A stretch of 64,000 nt of DNA, taken from CADCUY01 sp964242735 (GTDB lineage Bacteria; Actinomycetota; Actinomycetes; Actinomycetales; Quadrisphaeraceae). The stretch lies in contig CAXTAK010000011.1 of assembly GCA_964242735.1 (NCBI GenBank), positions 1 to 64,000 on the forward strand, written 5' to 3'. Under the pieces are notes generated by a model. It was not told the origin of the DNA. It was given only the letters and a program-made list of their open reading frames with translations, and did not search any database. Shown one piece after another: positions 52,143 through 61,028 of the stretch (position 1 is the stretch's first letter; each line of letters opens with the position of its first letter). The translations under genes were made by a program, and so were the position numbers.

Positions 52143-53286
52143 GCCGACCTGCGAGGGCTGTTCCTCTTCGAGGCCCTGACCGACGAGCAGCTCACCCGGC
52201 TCGCGCCGCGTGGCGAGGTCAGGGCGTTCGACGACGGCGCCGCGGTCCACCGGGAGGGCGAGCCCGCCGTGGCGGTGCGAGCCCGCCGTGGCGGTGCGGC
52301 TGCTGGTGGACGGCGAGCTGCGGCTGCTCCGCGCCGCCGGCGGCGAGGAGGTGGTGATCGCCCGGACCACGCACCGCGGCGCGTGCTCGGGAGCCGTCCG
52401 GGCCCACGTGAGGGAGGCGGTGCCCGACCACGAGACGACGGTGCTCGCGGTGCGGGCGAGTCGATTCCTGCGGCTGCGGGCCGCGGACTCCAGGACGTCC
52501 GTGCGCGAGCAGTCCCCGATGGCCGCGCGCCTGCTCGACGGGCTGTGCACCGGGGTGCGCGACTCCGAGGCGACGCTGCGCCAGCGCGAGCACCTGGCCC
52601 AGCTCGGCGCCCTGTCGGCGAACCCCGCCCACGACCTGAAGGACCCGGCGGCCGCGGCGGTGCGCGCCACGGCCCAGCTCCGTGAGCGGGTGGCGGGCAC
52701 GCGGCACGAGCTCGGCCTGCTGGCCACCGGCGGCACCGACCCGGAGGCGATCGGGCAGCTCGTGGAGCTCGTGGAGCAGGTGGTCGAGCGGGCCGCCGAG
52801 ACGCTCGGGCCGCTGGGTGCGCTGGAGGAGAGCGACCTGGAGGAGGAGCTCGCCGACCACCTCCAGGGCCTCGGCGTGGCGGGCGCCCACGACCTGGCGC
52901 CGGTGTTCGCCGCCGCCGGCCGCGACGTCGGTCGCGTCGACGAGATCGCCGGGCAGGTGGGTGGCCCGCACCGCGACGGGGCGTTCCGGTGGCTGGCGCA
53001 CGCCCTGGAGACCGAGGCGCTGGTGGAGGAGGTCGAGGACGCCTCGACCCGCACCTCCACCCTCGTGGGCGCGGTGGAGCAGTACTCGCACGTGGACGCC
53101 GCGGCGCACGCCGACGTCGACCTGCACCCGGGCCTCGACAGCACCGCGGTGGTGCTGGGCCACGAGCAGGGGGGGGGGGCCACCGTGCGCCGGGAGCACG
53201 ACCGCGAGCTGCCCCCGGTGCCCGGGCACGCCGGCGAGCTGAACACGACGTCCACCGCGCGCCTGCCGCTGGTGGTCAGCCCGTGA
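52143..53286 (+). pseudogene. cNMP-binding-domain histidine kinase, frameshifted and truncated
   Basis: Intact relatives have a cyclic-nucleotide-binding domain followed by a kinase. Here ADLRGLFLFEALTDEQLTRL and VHREGEPAVAVR open the first domain, then a 19-bp tandem duplication (52261-52298) shifts the frame. Removing one copy restores EPAVAVRLLVDGELRLL. The second frame runs through SPMAARLLDGLC, the H-box region PAHDLKDPAAAAVRATAQLR (family form THELNNPAAAAVRAT) and ELPPVPGHAGELN, and stops where the N box should begin. The ATPase domain is absent. Confidence 0.7.
52261..52298. repeat. 19-bp tandem duplication
   Basis: AGCCCGCCGTGGCGGTGCG occurs twice in direct succession (52261-52279 and 52280-52298). 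Its length is not a multiple of three, and it is the frame break of the kinase remnant. Confidence 0.9.
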
Positions 53287-54421
53287 CGACCCCGAAGGCG
53301 AGCCCGAGCCCGTAGGTGACGGCCGCGGCCCCGGCGCCCACCGCGAGCTGGCGCAGCGCGCGGGCCAGCGGCGGCCCGCCGGAGAGCAGCCCCACGACCG
53401 CGCCGGTGAGCAGCAGGGCGAGCCCGACGGCGGCGCACGCCAGCACCAGGGCCGCTCCGCCGTCCAGACCGGCAAGGAAGGGGAGAACGGGGACGGCGGC
53501 GCCGGTGGCGAAGAAGGCGGAGCTGGACGCCGCCGCCCCCCAGCCGCTGCCGACGACGCCCGGGTCGGTGATCGGAGTGCCCGACAGCTCCGGGACCGGG
53601 GCCGGGACGACGCCCGCCACCGGTGCCGGGGACGGTGCCGACCGTCCCCGCACGGCCGCGAAGTGGTCGTCGGCGCGCCGCTGCGCGGCTGCGGCGTCCA
53701 GGCCCCGGGCCCGGTACACCAGCGCGAGCTCGTTGGCGTCGACGTCGAGGTGGGGGACCAGCGCCGACGCCACCGAGACCGGCGCCGCGGCGTCCAGCAG
53801 CTCGCGCTGGGAGCGCACGGAGACGTACTCCCCGGCGCCCATCGACAGCGCCCCCGCGAGCAGCCCCGTCAGCCCGGTGAGGAGCACGACCGACGCGCCC
53901 GCGCCCCCGGCGCTGACGCCGAGGACCAGCGCCAGGTTGCTCACCAGGCCGTCGTTGGCGCCGAAGACCGCCGCCCGGAACGTGCCGGACACACCGGCCC
54001 GCCCCCGCGCCGCGAGGCCCCGCACGATCTCCTCGTGCACCTTCTCGTCCGCGGCCATCGCCGCGGTCGCGTCGTCGTCGACGCCGTAGGGCGAGCGGCC
54101 CTCCGCCCGCTGCGCCATGGCGAGCACGAACACCGAGCCGAAGCGGCGGGCGAGCAGCGCGAGGACCCTGCTGCGCACCCCCGCCCTGCGACGGACGCCC
54201 CGGGCACCGACCTGCCCGCGCGCGGCGAGCAACGACTCCCAGTGGGCGATGTGCCGCGACTCCGCCTCGGCCAGGGCCAGGAGGATCTCGCGCTCCTCAC
54301 CCGTGCGGCGCGCGGCGAGGTCGCGGTACACCGCGGCCTCGAGGAGCTCGTCGGCCAGTCGTCGCTGCCAGCGCCTCACCGCTGCGGAGCGTGACGAACG
54401 GTCCGCTGTCGGGGGAGTCAC
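53276..54421 (-). CDS. Ferritin-like/VIT1 membrane iron exporter
   Basis: A 381-residue protein: an N-terminal rubrerythrin/ferritin-like domain (residues 15-140; EAAVYRDLAARR, LALAEAESRHIAHWESLL with ExxH) joined to a VIT1/CCC1 membrane domain of five helices (VFGANDGLVSNLALVLGVS, LSMGAGEYVSVRSQRELL). This is the arrangement of MbfA-type exporters that move Fe(II) or Mn(II) out of the cell and lower peroxide damage. GTG 54421 has GAGGA 8 bases upstream. The 3' end overlaps the kinase pseudogene by a few bases. Confidence 0.85.
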   Translation of the reverse strand: MTPPTADRSSRSAAVRRWQRRLADELLEAAVYRDLAARRTGEEREILLALAEAESRHIAHWESLLAARGQVGARGVRRRAGVRSRVLALLARRFGSVFVLAMAQRAEGRSPYGVDDDATAAMAADEKVHEEIVRGLAARGRAGVSGTFRAAVFGANDGLVSNLALVLGVSAGGAGASVVLLTGLTGLLAGALSMGAGEYVSVRSQRELLDAAAPVSVASALVPHLDVDANELALVYRARGLDAAAAQRRADDHFAAVRGRSAPSPAPVAGVVPAPVPELSGTPITDPGVVGSGWGAAASSSAFFATGAAVPVLPFLAGLDGGAALVLACAAVGLALLLTGAVVGLLSGGPPLARALRQLAVGAGAAAVTYGLGLAFGVVTG

Positions 54422-54515
54422 GGGCGGCGTCCTCGGGTCCGGGAATGGGTCGCCCTGGGCAGGGCTTGTCGCCACGGCGCCCGGGACTTCCCCTGGCGCC
54501 GTGAGGAGGACCACC

Positions 54516-55364
54516 ATGGCACTGCTGACCGTGGCACGAGAGAACAGCGCGGACGTCGAGCTGCACTACGAGGACGTCGGCACGGGTGCGCCCGTGGTCC
54601 TGATCCACGGGTGGCCGCTGAGCGGGCGCTCCTGGGAGAAGCAGGTGCCCGCCCTCGTCGAGGCCGGCCACCGCGTGATCACCTACGACCGCCGGGGCTT
54701 CGGTCAGAGCTCGCAGCCGTGGACCGGCTACGACTACGACACCTTCGCTGCCGACCTCGACGTGCTGATGACCTCCCTGGACCTCACCGGCGCCACGCTC
54801 GTCGGCTTCTCCATGGGCGGCGGCGAGGTGGTGCGCTACCTCGCCCGCTACGGCTCCGCCCGGGTCTCGCGCGCGGTGCTGGCCGCCGCGGTGACGCCGT
54901 ACCTGTACAAGAGCGCCGACAACCCCGACGGCGGTGTGGACGACGCGCTCGCGCAGCAGTTCGCCGACGGCATCACCGGCGACCGGCCGGCGTTCCTCGA
55001 CGGGTTCCTCAAGGACTTCTTCAGCCCCGGCAAGGGCCTGCTCGGGGCGAAGTCGCTCGTCAGCGACGCGTTCCGCGAGTACAACCTGGACATCGCCACG
55101 GGCGCCTCGCCGAAGGGCACCCTGGACTGCACGGTCGCGTTCGCCACCACCGACTTCCGCGCCGACGTCGCGGCGGTGACCGTGCCGACGCTGGTGATCC
55201 ACGGCGACTCCGACCAGATCGTGCCGTTCGAGGTCAGCGGCCGGCGCAGCGCCGAGATGATCCCCGGCAGCCAGCTCGTCGTCGTCGAGGGCGGCCCGCA
55301 CGGGTTCAACGCCACCCACGCCGCGGAGTTCAACCGCCACCTGCTGGCCTTCCTGGGGCACTGA
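54516..55364 (+). CDS. Alpha/beta hydrolase, chloroperoxidase-like
   Basis: A 282-residue hydrolase of the cofactor-free haloperoxidase/esterase group. The oxyanion segment is LIHGWPLSG, the nucleophile serine is in GFSMGGGEV, the acid is in HGDSDQIVP and the base in GGPHGFNATH. The physiological substrate is unknown; peroxidase activity in this group is usually a side reaction. AGGAGGA lies 5 bases before ATG 54516. Confidence 0.9.
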   Translation: MALLTVARENSADVELHYEDVGTGAPVVLIHGWPLSGRSWEKQVPALVEAGHRVITYDRRGFGQSSQPWTGYDYDTFAADLDVLMTSLDLTGATLVGFSMGGGEVVRYLARYGSARVSRAVLAAAVTPYLYKSADNPDGGVDDALAQQFADGITGDRPAFLDGFLKDFFSPGKGLLGAKSLVSDAFREYNLDIATGASPKGTLDCTVAFATTDFRADVAAVTVPTLVIHGDSDQIVPFEVSGRRSAEMIPGSQLVVVEGGPHGFNATHAAEFNRHLLAFLGH

Positions 55365-55522
55365 GGCCCATGCCCGCCCCGTGGGGGTGGGCTGCTCGGC
55401 CGGGGGGGCACCGACGGTGGCGGCCCCCCGGCTCGGCCGGTGGCACGCGCCACGGCCGCGCGAGGTCGGGCGTGGTCACACCGTCGGGTGCGTCATCACC
55501 GGGGAGGGACCACACTCCGGGG

Positions 55523-56092
55523 ATGACTGACAGCACCCTGACCGCCATCGGTACCACGGCCCTGCGGGTGGGGGTGGGCGCCACGCTCATCGCCCACGGG
55601 GCCCAGAAGCTCTTCGGGTCCTTCGGCGGCGGTGGTCCCGCCGGCACCGGCGCCTTCTTCGAGTCCGTGGGCTTCCGGCCCGGGAAGGCCAACGCCATCG
55701 CCGCCGGGGTCTGCGAGGCCGGAGGTGGAGCGCTGATCACCCTGGGCCTGGCCACCCCGGCTGCCGGCGCCGCGGTGGCCGGAACCATGGTCGTCGCCTC
55801 CACCATGCACACCGACAACGGCTTCTTCGTCACCGAGGGCGGCTTCGAGTACCCGGCTGTGCTAGGGCTGCTGGGAGCCTCCTTCACCGCCACCGGTGCG
55901 GGCCCGGTCTCCCTCGACGCCGCGCTCGGTGGCGCGCTGGACCGCCCGTGGATGCGCATCGCCGCCCTGGCGTCGATCATCCCCGCGGCGGCCGCTGTGA
56001 TCGCCCGCCGCAGGGCCGCGCTGGCGCAGGCGCCGCAGACGGCCTCGGAGGGCGAGGAGCCGCAGGGCACCGCGCCCGGCGCCGCCTCCTGA
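55523..56092 (+). CDS. DoxX-family membrane protein
   Basis: A 189-residue protein with four membrane helices. The DoxX pattern LRVGVGATLIAHGAQKLFGS, the GxxExxGG-like CEAGGGALITLG and the HTDNGFFVTEGGFEYP loop are clear. The C-terminus is a short Ala/Glu tail. DoxX proteins join quinone-linked redox or thiol stress systems; the exact role is unknown. CACACT lies 6 bases before the ATG, a variant of the leaderless box. Confidence 0.85.
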   Translation: MTDSTLTAIGTTALRVGVGATLIAHGAQKLFGSFGGGGPAGTGAFFESVGFRPGKANAIAAGVCEAGGGALITLGLATPAAGAAVAGTMVVASTMHTDNGFFVTEGGFEYPAVLGLLGASFTATGAGPVSLDAALGGALDRPWMRIAALASIIPAAAAVIARRRAALAQAPQTASEGEEPQGTAPGAAS

Positions 56093-56103
56093 GGTCGGCG
56101 GAC

Positions 56104-56166
56104 CCGCACCGCACGCGGCGTCCTGGTGCCGACCCGGTCGGCACCAGGACGCCGCGTGCGGTGCGG
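56104..56166. terminator. Perfect 31-bp hairpin between convergent genes
   Basis: The arms, read outward from C56135, are exact complements for 31 bases: 56104-56134 (with GCACCGCACGCGGCGTCCTG inside it) and 56136-56166. It lies 12 bases after doxX and 6 bases before the glycosyltransferase stop, and should terminate both. Confidence 0.85.
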
Positions 56167-56171
56167 CCGGG

Positions 56172-57308
56172 TCAGGTGCTCGCGCGGCGCAGCACCTCCG
56201 CGTAGGCGGCCAGGTACCCCCGCGCCATGTGCGCGGGGGTGAAGCGGTCCGCCCACGCCCGCTGGCACGCCGCCCGGTCCAGCTCACCGACCCGCGCGAG
56301 GTACCCGGCCAGCTCGCTCTCGTCCTGCGCGAGGAACCCCGTGACACCGTGCTCCACGAGCTCGGGCAGCGCCCCCCGCGCCGTCCCCACCACCGGCACC
56401 CCGGCGGCGAGCGCCTCGACCACCACCGTGGCACCGGGCTCCTCCCACCGCACCGGCATGAGCAGCGCCCGTGCCCCCGCGAGCAGCTCGGCCTTCGCCC
56501 TCCCGCCGACCACCCCGGTCCAGCGCCGCCGGTCCCCGTCGAGCAGCGGGGCCACGCGCGAGGTGTAGTACCCCACGTCGGCGTGCGTGGCGGTGCCGTC
56601 CGCGAAGGCGGCGCCCAGCTCGTCGGGGCCGGCGTGCGGGCCGACGGGGCCGGCGAGGACCAGGGGCAGGTCGGCCTCCCGGCACGCCAGCGCCGCGGCG
56701 TCCTGACCCTTGGTGGGGTGCACCCGGCCCAGCACCACGACCGGCGCCCCGGGTCCCGGCTGCCGGAGCGGCACCGGTGACGGGGGCGACGCCAGGTGCA
56801 CCGCGCCGACGCAGATGCCGCGCAGCCGCTCGGGCATGCAGCGCTCGTGGTTGTGGGAGACGGCGTTGACGAACACCCGCCCGCCCCCGTCGAACCCCGC
56901 GTAGAACGCGGCCTGGCGGGCGGGGTCCCAGTGCACGGTGTGCAGCACCGGGGGTGCAGCCGCGCCGAGGCCGAGCAGCGCGGGGCCGACCACCTCGGTG
57001 TGGGTGTGCACGAGGTCGGCTCCGCGGCGGCGCGCGAGGTCGGCGACCTGCTGCACGTGGGCGTGCACCCGCCCCACCACCTCCGCGTAGGGGCGACCCA
57101 GCACGCCGAACGCGGGCTCACCGGTGACGAGCAGCTCGTCGCACTCCAGCTCGCTGCCCGCCGCGCCGGCCAGCAGCACCGCCACCCCGGCGCGCCGCAG
57201 CTCGGGCACCAGCGTCGCGACGACGTTCTCCAGGCCCCCGTAGCCCGGCGGCGGCACCGGCAGCCACGGCCCGGCGTCCATCACCACCACGCTCGGCGCT
57301 GTCCCCAC
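56172..57308 (-). CDS. GT4-family glycosyltransferase
   Basis: A 378-residue GT-B glycosyltransferase. The N-terminal domain begins VVVMDAGPWLPVPPPGYGG; VLGRVHPTKGQD opens the C-terminal domain; the donor-binding EX7E block is WEEPGATVVVEALAAGVPVVG. It probably adds a hexose to a lipid or polysaccharide acceptor in the cytoplasm. GTG 57308 has GGAGG close upstream. It is divergent from the Gfo/Idh-MDR pair, which could provide a modified sugar. Confidence 0.88.
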   Translation of the reverse strand: MGTAPSVVVMDAGPWLPVPPPGYGGLENVVATLVPELRRAGVAVLLAGAAGSELECDELLVTGEPAFGVLGRPYAEVVGRVHAHVQQVADLARRRGADLVHTHTEVVGPALLGLGAAAPPVLHTVHWDPARQAAFYAGFDGGGRVFVNAVSHNHERCMPERLRGICVGAVHLASPPSPVPLRQPGPGAPVVVLGRVHPTKGQDAAALACREADLPLVLAGPVGPHAGPDELGAAFADGTATHADVGYYTSRVAPLLDGDRRRWTGVVGGRAKAELLAGARALLMPVRWEEPGATVVVEALAAGVPVVGTARGALPELVEHGVTGFLAQDESELAGYLARVGELDRAACQRAWADRFTPAHMARGYLAAYAEVLRRAST

Positions 57309-57390
57309 GGCCCCTCCAGGTCTCGGCGTCGCACCGGCCGGTGCGGCGCCCCCGGGCGGGCCGTCGCGCCCTGTGGCAGCCTCGGCGCCC

Positions 57391-58371
57391 GTGCGACCGC
57401 TGAGGATAGGCATCGTCGGCGCCGGGGGCGTCGCCCAGCGCCACGCCCGGGTGCTCTCGGCGTTCGAGGACGTCGAGCTCGTCGCCGTCGCGGACGTCGA
57501 CCTCGTGCGGGCCGCCACCATCGCCGACCCGCTGGGCGCCGCCGCGCTGGGTTCGGCGGAGGAGCTGCTGGAGCGCGCCCACCCCGACGCGGTGTACGTG
57601 TGCACCCCGCCCTTCGCGCGCGGCGCGATCGAGGAGGCGGTGCTGGCCTGCGGCCTGCCGCTGTTCCTGGAGAAGCCCCTGGCGGCCGACCTGCCCACCG
57701 CGCAGCGCCTCGCGGCGGCGGTGGCCGGCGCCGGGGTGATCACCGCCACCGGGTACCACTGGCGCCACCTCGACACCGTCGCGCACCTGCGCGAGCAGCT
57801 CGCCGGCGCGCCGGTGGTCAGCGCGGCAGCGTGGTGGGTCGGGAAGGTCGCCCCCGTCGGCTGGTGGGCTCAGCGCTCCGGCTCGGGGGGGCAGGTCGTG
57901 GAGCAGGCCACGCACGTGATCGACCTGCTGCGGCACCTGGTGGGCGAGGTGGTCACGGTGAGGGCGACGGCGACCCGCGCCGGGGTGGCGGGGCCGGTCG
58001 ACGACGACGCCGTCATCGACGACGCGGTCGTGGCGCTGCTGGGCTTCGCCAGCGGTGCGGTCGCCACCGTGGCCGTCTCCTGCGTCGCGGACCGACTGGT
58101 GCGCGCGGGGGTGGAGCTGTCGAGCGTGGGCTCGGCGTGGGCGCTCGAGGAGGACCGCCTCGTGCGCCTGGCAGGGGGCGACCGCGAGGTGCGGACCCCG
58201 GTGGTGGACGCGCGGGTGGCCGTGGACCGCGCCTTCGTCGACGCCGTGCGCGCCGACGACCCGTCGCTGGTGGCGGTGGACTGCGCCGAGGCGCTGCGCA
58301 CCCACGCGGTCGCGTGCGCGGTGGTGCAGGCGGCCGCCGCCGGTGGTGTCGTGGCCCTGGACGCCGCGTGA
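57391..58371 (+). CDS. Gfo/Idh/MocA-family oxidoreductase
   Basis: A 326-residue NAD(P)-dependent oxidoreductase. The Rossmann loop is GIVGAGGVAQRH, VCTPP and EKPLAADL (the catalytic K) follow, and the C-terminal domain carries EQATHVIDLLRHLVG with the family His/Asp. The substrate is probably a sugar or inositol derivative. GTG 57391 is supported by CAGCCT 8 bases upstream, similar to the asparaginase promoter; GTG 57373 adds six residues. It overlaps the next gene (GTGA). Confidence 0.85.
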   Translation: MRPLRIGIVGAGGVAQRHARVLSAFEDVELVAVADVDLVRAATIADPLGAAALGSAEELLERAHPDAVYVCTPPFARGAIEEAVLACGLPLFLEKPLAADLPTAQRLAAAVAGAGVITATGYHWRHLDTVAHLREQLAGAPVVSAAAWWVGKVAPVGWWAQRSGSGGQVVEQATHVIDLLRHLVGEVVTVRATATRAGVAGPVDDDAVIDDAVVALLGFASGAVATVAVSCVADRLVRAGVELSSVGSAWALEEDRLVRLAGGDREVRTPVVDARVAVDRAFVDAVRADDPSLVAVDCAEALRTHAVACAVVQAAAAGGVVALDAA

Positions 58372-59537
58372 GCAGCCCGGTGGCCGGAGGGGTGCCGGAC
58401 CCGGTGGGCGGGGCCGCACGGCGTGTGCGTGCGCTGGTCGTCGAGGGCCCCGGTCGGGTCGTCGTCCGCGACGTCGACGACCCAGCGCTGGAGCCCGGGG
58501 GCTTCCGAGTGGACACCCTGGCCAGCGGTGTCTCGATGGGCACCGAGCTGACCTGGTACAGGGGCACCAACCCGGCCCTGAGCGGCCCCGACCCGGCGCC
58601 GTCCACCCCGGGGGTGCCCGCGCAGAGATACCCCGTCGAGCGCTTCGGGTACATGGAGGTGGGCCGGGTGCGAGCCAGCCGCAGCCCCCGGGTGGCGGAG
58701 GGTGCGCGGGTCGCGATGACCTACGGGCACCGCTCCGGGCACACCGCAGGCGGTCACACCGCAGGCGGGCTCGCCGAACGGGCCGTCCTGGTGCCCGACG
58801 GGCTCTCCGACCGCCTCGCGACGCTGGTGGCCCACCTGGGCCCCATCTGCGCCAACGGCCTGCTGCACGCCGCCCACGACGCCGTCGGCGTCGGGGTGCG
58901 CGACCTCGGCGACGGGGTGCGGGGGCGCTGCGTGGTGGTCGTCGGCGCCGGCCTGGTCGGGTTGCTCAGCGCCGTGTTCGCCGCTGCCCACGGTGCCGCG
59001 GAGGTCCTCGTGCTCGACCCCACGGCGTCCCGCCTGCGCGCCGCGGCCGCCCTGGGCGTGACCGTCCCGGGCGTGACCGCGCTCAGCACGGACGGCGTCG
59101 CGCCGACCGCGACCGCCGCCGCGGTGAGGGAGCGCTTCGCGCACGCGGCGGGCGACCGGGGAGCCGACGTGGTGCTGCAGTGCCGCGGGCGGGCGAGCGC
59201 CCTGGCCCTCGCCCTGGCGTGCCTGCGACCCCAGGGCAGCGTGATCGACCTCGCCTTCCACGCCGGCGGTGCAGGCGCCGTGCGCCTGGGGGAGGAGTTC
59301 CACCACAACGGGCTGAGCATCCGCAGCGCGCAGATCGGCCGCGTGCCCCGCGGCCTGGCGCACGCGTGGGACCGCGAGCGGCTCTCCCGCGAGACGATCG
59401 ACCTGCTGGCCGACCACGGCGCCGCCGTCGAGGAGCGCGTGCTCACCGACGACGTGCCCCTCGAGGGGGCGCCGCAGCTGCTGGACGACGTCTCGGCGCA
59501 CCGGCGCGAGGTCATCGGGGCGGTGCTGACCTTCTGA
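58368..59537 (+). CDS. MDR-family (zinc-type) dehydrogenase
   Basis: A 389-residue medium-chain dehydrogenase-like protein. The nucleotide loop is VVGAGLVGLLSAVFAAAHGA, and the GroES-like N-terminal fold (SMGTELTWYRGTNP, YGHRSGH) resembles the subgroup without a structural zinc lobe; the usual GHExxG zinc motif is not seen. An in-frame HTAGG duplication lies at about residue 125. It is coupled to the Gfo/Idh gene, so the two probably act on one sugar-like substrate. Confidence 0.8.
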   Translation: MSSPVAGGVPDPVGGAARRVRALVVEGPGRVVVRDVDDPALEPGGFRVDTLASGVSMGTELTWYRGTNPALSGPDPAPSTPGVPAQRYPVERFGYMEVGRVRASRSPRVAEGARVAMTYGHRSGHTAGGHTAGGLAERAVLVPDGLSDRLATLVAHLGPICANGLLHAAHDAVGVGVRDLGDGVRGRCVVVVGAGLVGLLSAVFAAAHGAAEVLVLDPTASRLRAAAALGVTVPGVTALSTDGVAPTATAAAVRERFAHAAGDRGADVVLQCRGRASALALALACLRPQGSVIDLAFHAGGAGAVRLGEEFHHNGLSIRSAQIGRVPRGLAHAWDRERLSRETIDLLADHGAAVEERVLTDDVPLEGAPQLLDDVSAHRREVIGAVLTF

Positions 59538-60103
59538 GCGCGGGCCAGCCGGGTGGACCGCAGCTGCTGGACGCCGCGCGGGCCGTCGCCACCGGGCCCG
59601 ACGCCGACCACGCCCGCCCGGCGCGACGCGGAGGCGCCCGTGGTGCACGACGCGGTCATGGGCGGGCGGGTGATCCGGGTGGTCGACCACCACGGCACCT
59701 CGCCCTCGGTGGCCGCGCAGCTGCGCCACGACCTCACCCGGTGCGCCGGGCACCTCGCGCCCGTCACCGCGCGCGACGTGCACGCCCACCTCGACACCGG
59801 CCGCTGCACGGGCCGCTCGCCCGGCGCCCGGGTGTGGTGCCGGCGTCCCCTCGCCGGCGCGGCGCGCACCGCCGCACCGCTGTGCGAGGAGGTGGACCTG
59901 CCTCGACCGCCAGGCGGTCATCCCCTCGCGCGCCTGGAGGTGGCCATCGGGCGCGTCCCAGCGGTGTGGGCCCGGCTGGGAGGCAGCTGCGACACCGACG
60001 CGGCGGGGGACCGCGCGGTGCGCGCGTCGGGCGTGCGGCTGGTGTGCTCGAACACGGCTCTGGAACGGGTGGGTGGACGGACCGGTGAGCAGGGGCCGGA
60101 ACG
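59538..60103 (+). other. Stretch with possible decayed gene
   Basis: Plus-strand frames contain protein-like fragments (VIRVVDHHGTSPSVAAQLRH near 59670, VRLVCSNTALERV near 60035), but no single frame holds a whole gene with a start signal. It may be the remains of a gene that followed the dehydrogenase. I cannot assign it. Confidence 0.35.
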
Positions 60104-60143
60104 CGCTCGAGCGCAGCACCGCGGACGGTGCTGCGCTCGAGCG
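60104..60143. terminator. Perfect 17-bp hairpin
   Basis: CGCTCGAGCGCAGCACC (60104-60120) and its exact complement (60127-60143) around a 6-base loop, 13 bases after the stop of the minus-strand gene that follows. Confidence 0.75.
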
Positions 60144-60155
60144 GGGGTAGCTGTG

Positions 60156-60905
60156 TCAGTTCGAGGCGTGCGTGGTGCCCGTCTCGAGGTCCTTCTTGCG
60201 GGGCCAGAACTTCGCCCCCACGACGCCACCGGCGGCGGCGGCCGCGAAGGTCAGCCCCAGGCCCAGGAGGCCGTAGGACGCGGCGGACTGGCCGGCCTCA
60301 CGAGCCTGCTGCTGGTCGGCCTCGCTGACCTCCGGGACGTCGGAGGCGTCCGCACCGCTGGCGGCGCTGGTCACCGCTGCCGGGTCGACCAGCTGCGAGG
60401 CGATGTTGCCGGCGGAGCCGAGGATCGCTCCGCCGCCGAGCAGGGTCAGGGCCAGGATGCCCACGATGCTCAGCGCCCAGACCAGGATGCCGTGCAGCAG
60501 GCCGCTGTTCAGCCCGCGCCACATGGCGGTCGCGGCGGCGGTGAGGCCGCCGAGGAAGAGGGCGCCGAGGGCGATGAGCCCGGTCAGGACCCCGGCGGTG
60601 GAGCCCGAGACGTTGTCACCGCCGTTGTCCAGGACCCCCAGCGCCAGCAGGATCAGGGTGCCCAGCAGGAAGGTGGGCAGGGCCACGATCACGCCGGCCC
60701 ACACCGGGCCCCAGCGCACCTGGTCGCCGCGCTGCGGCGGGATGTTGACGTTGATGTCCGTGTCGTCGTGGTCGACCCGGTGCGCCGGCGCGTAGCTGCC
60801 CTGGCTCACGCGGGTCGCGTCGTGCGCGGGCTCGCGCACGGTCTCGCGCGTCGTGGCGGCGCCCTGCATCCGGGTCGCCCCCGCGTTCTGGTCGTCGGTG
60901 GTCAT
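60156..60905 (-). CDS. Multi-span membrane protein of the stress block
   Basis: Unrecognised 249-residue protein. A hydrophilic 75-residue N-terminus is followed by a helix pair (about 75-97 and 107-127), a third helix (135-165), an acidic Ser/Ala/Asp loop and a fourth helix near the end (ASYGLLGLGLTFAAAAAGGV). The topology resembles TIGR04086/YrzE-type proteins, but I would not assign it. GGAGG lies 5 bases before the ATG. It may belong to one unit with the two genes upstream. Confidence 0.7.
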   Translation of the reverse strand: MTTDDQNAGATRMQGAATTRETVREPAHDATRVSQGSYAPAHRVDHDDTDINVNIPPQRGDQVRWGPVWAGVIVALPTFLLGTLILLALGVLDNGGDNVSGSTAGVLTGLIALGALFLGGLTAAATAMWRGLNSGLLHGILVWALSIVGILALTLLGGGAILGSAGNIASQLVDPAAVTSAASGADASDVPEVSEADQQQAREAGQSAASYGLLGLGLTFAAAAAGGVVGAKFWPRKKDLETGTTHASN

Positions 60906-60968
60906 GGTGCCTCCTGTGCTGGTGGTCTCGAGGTGGTGCTGCGCCGGTGCCCAGCAGGGCACCGGGGC

Positions 60969-61028
60969 GTGCTCACGGGCGGCTCGTGCCGCCGGTGCTC
61001 ACGGGCGGCTGGTGCCGCCGGTGCTCAC
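60969..61028. repeat. 26-bp tandem repeat at the 3' end of the channel gene
   Basis: GTGCTCACGGGCGGCTcGTG-type units of 26 bases at 60969-60994 and 60995-61020 differ at one position, and an 8-base partial copy (61021-61028) carries the stop codon of the minus-strand gene. Confidence 0.8.

Noticed and set aside
59538..60103. A plus-strand gene following the MDR dehydrogenase
   Set aside because: Fragments look protein-like, but no frame has a start signal, length and family match together.
60969..61028. 26-bp repeats as a CRISPR array
   Set aside because: The copies are directly adjacent with no spacers and lie at the end of a coding gene; no cas genes are present.
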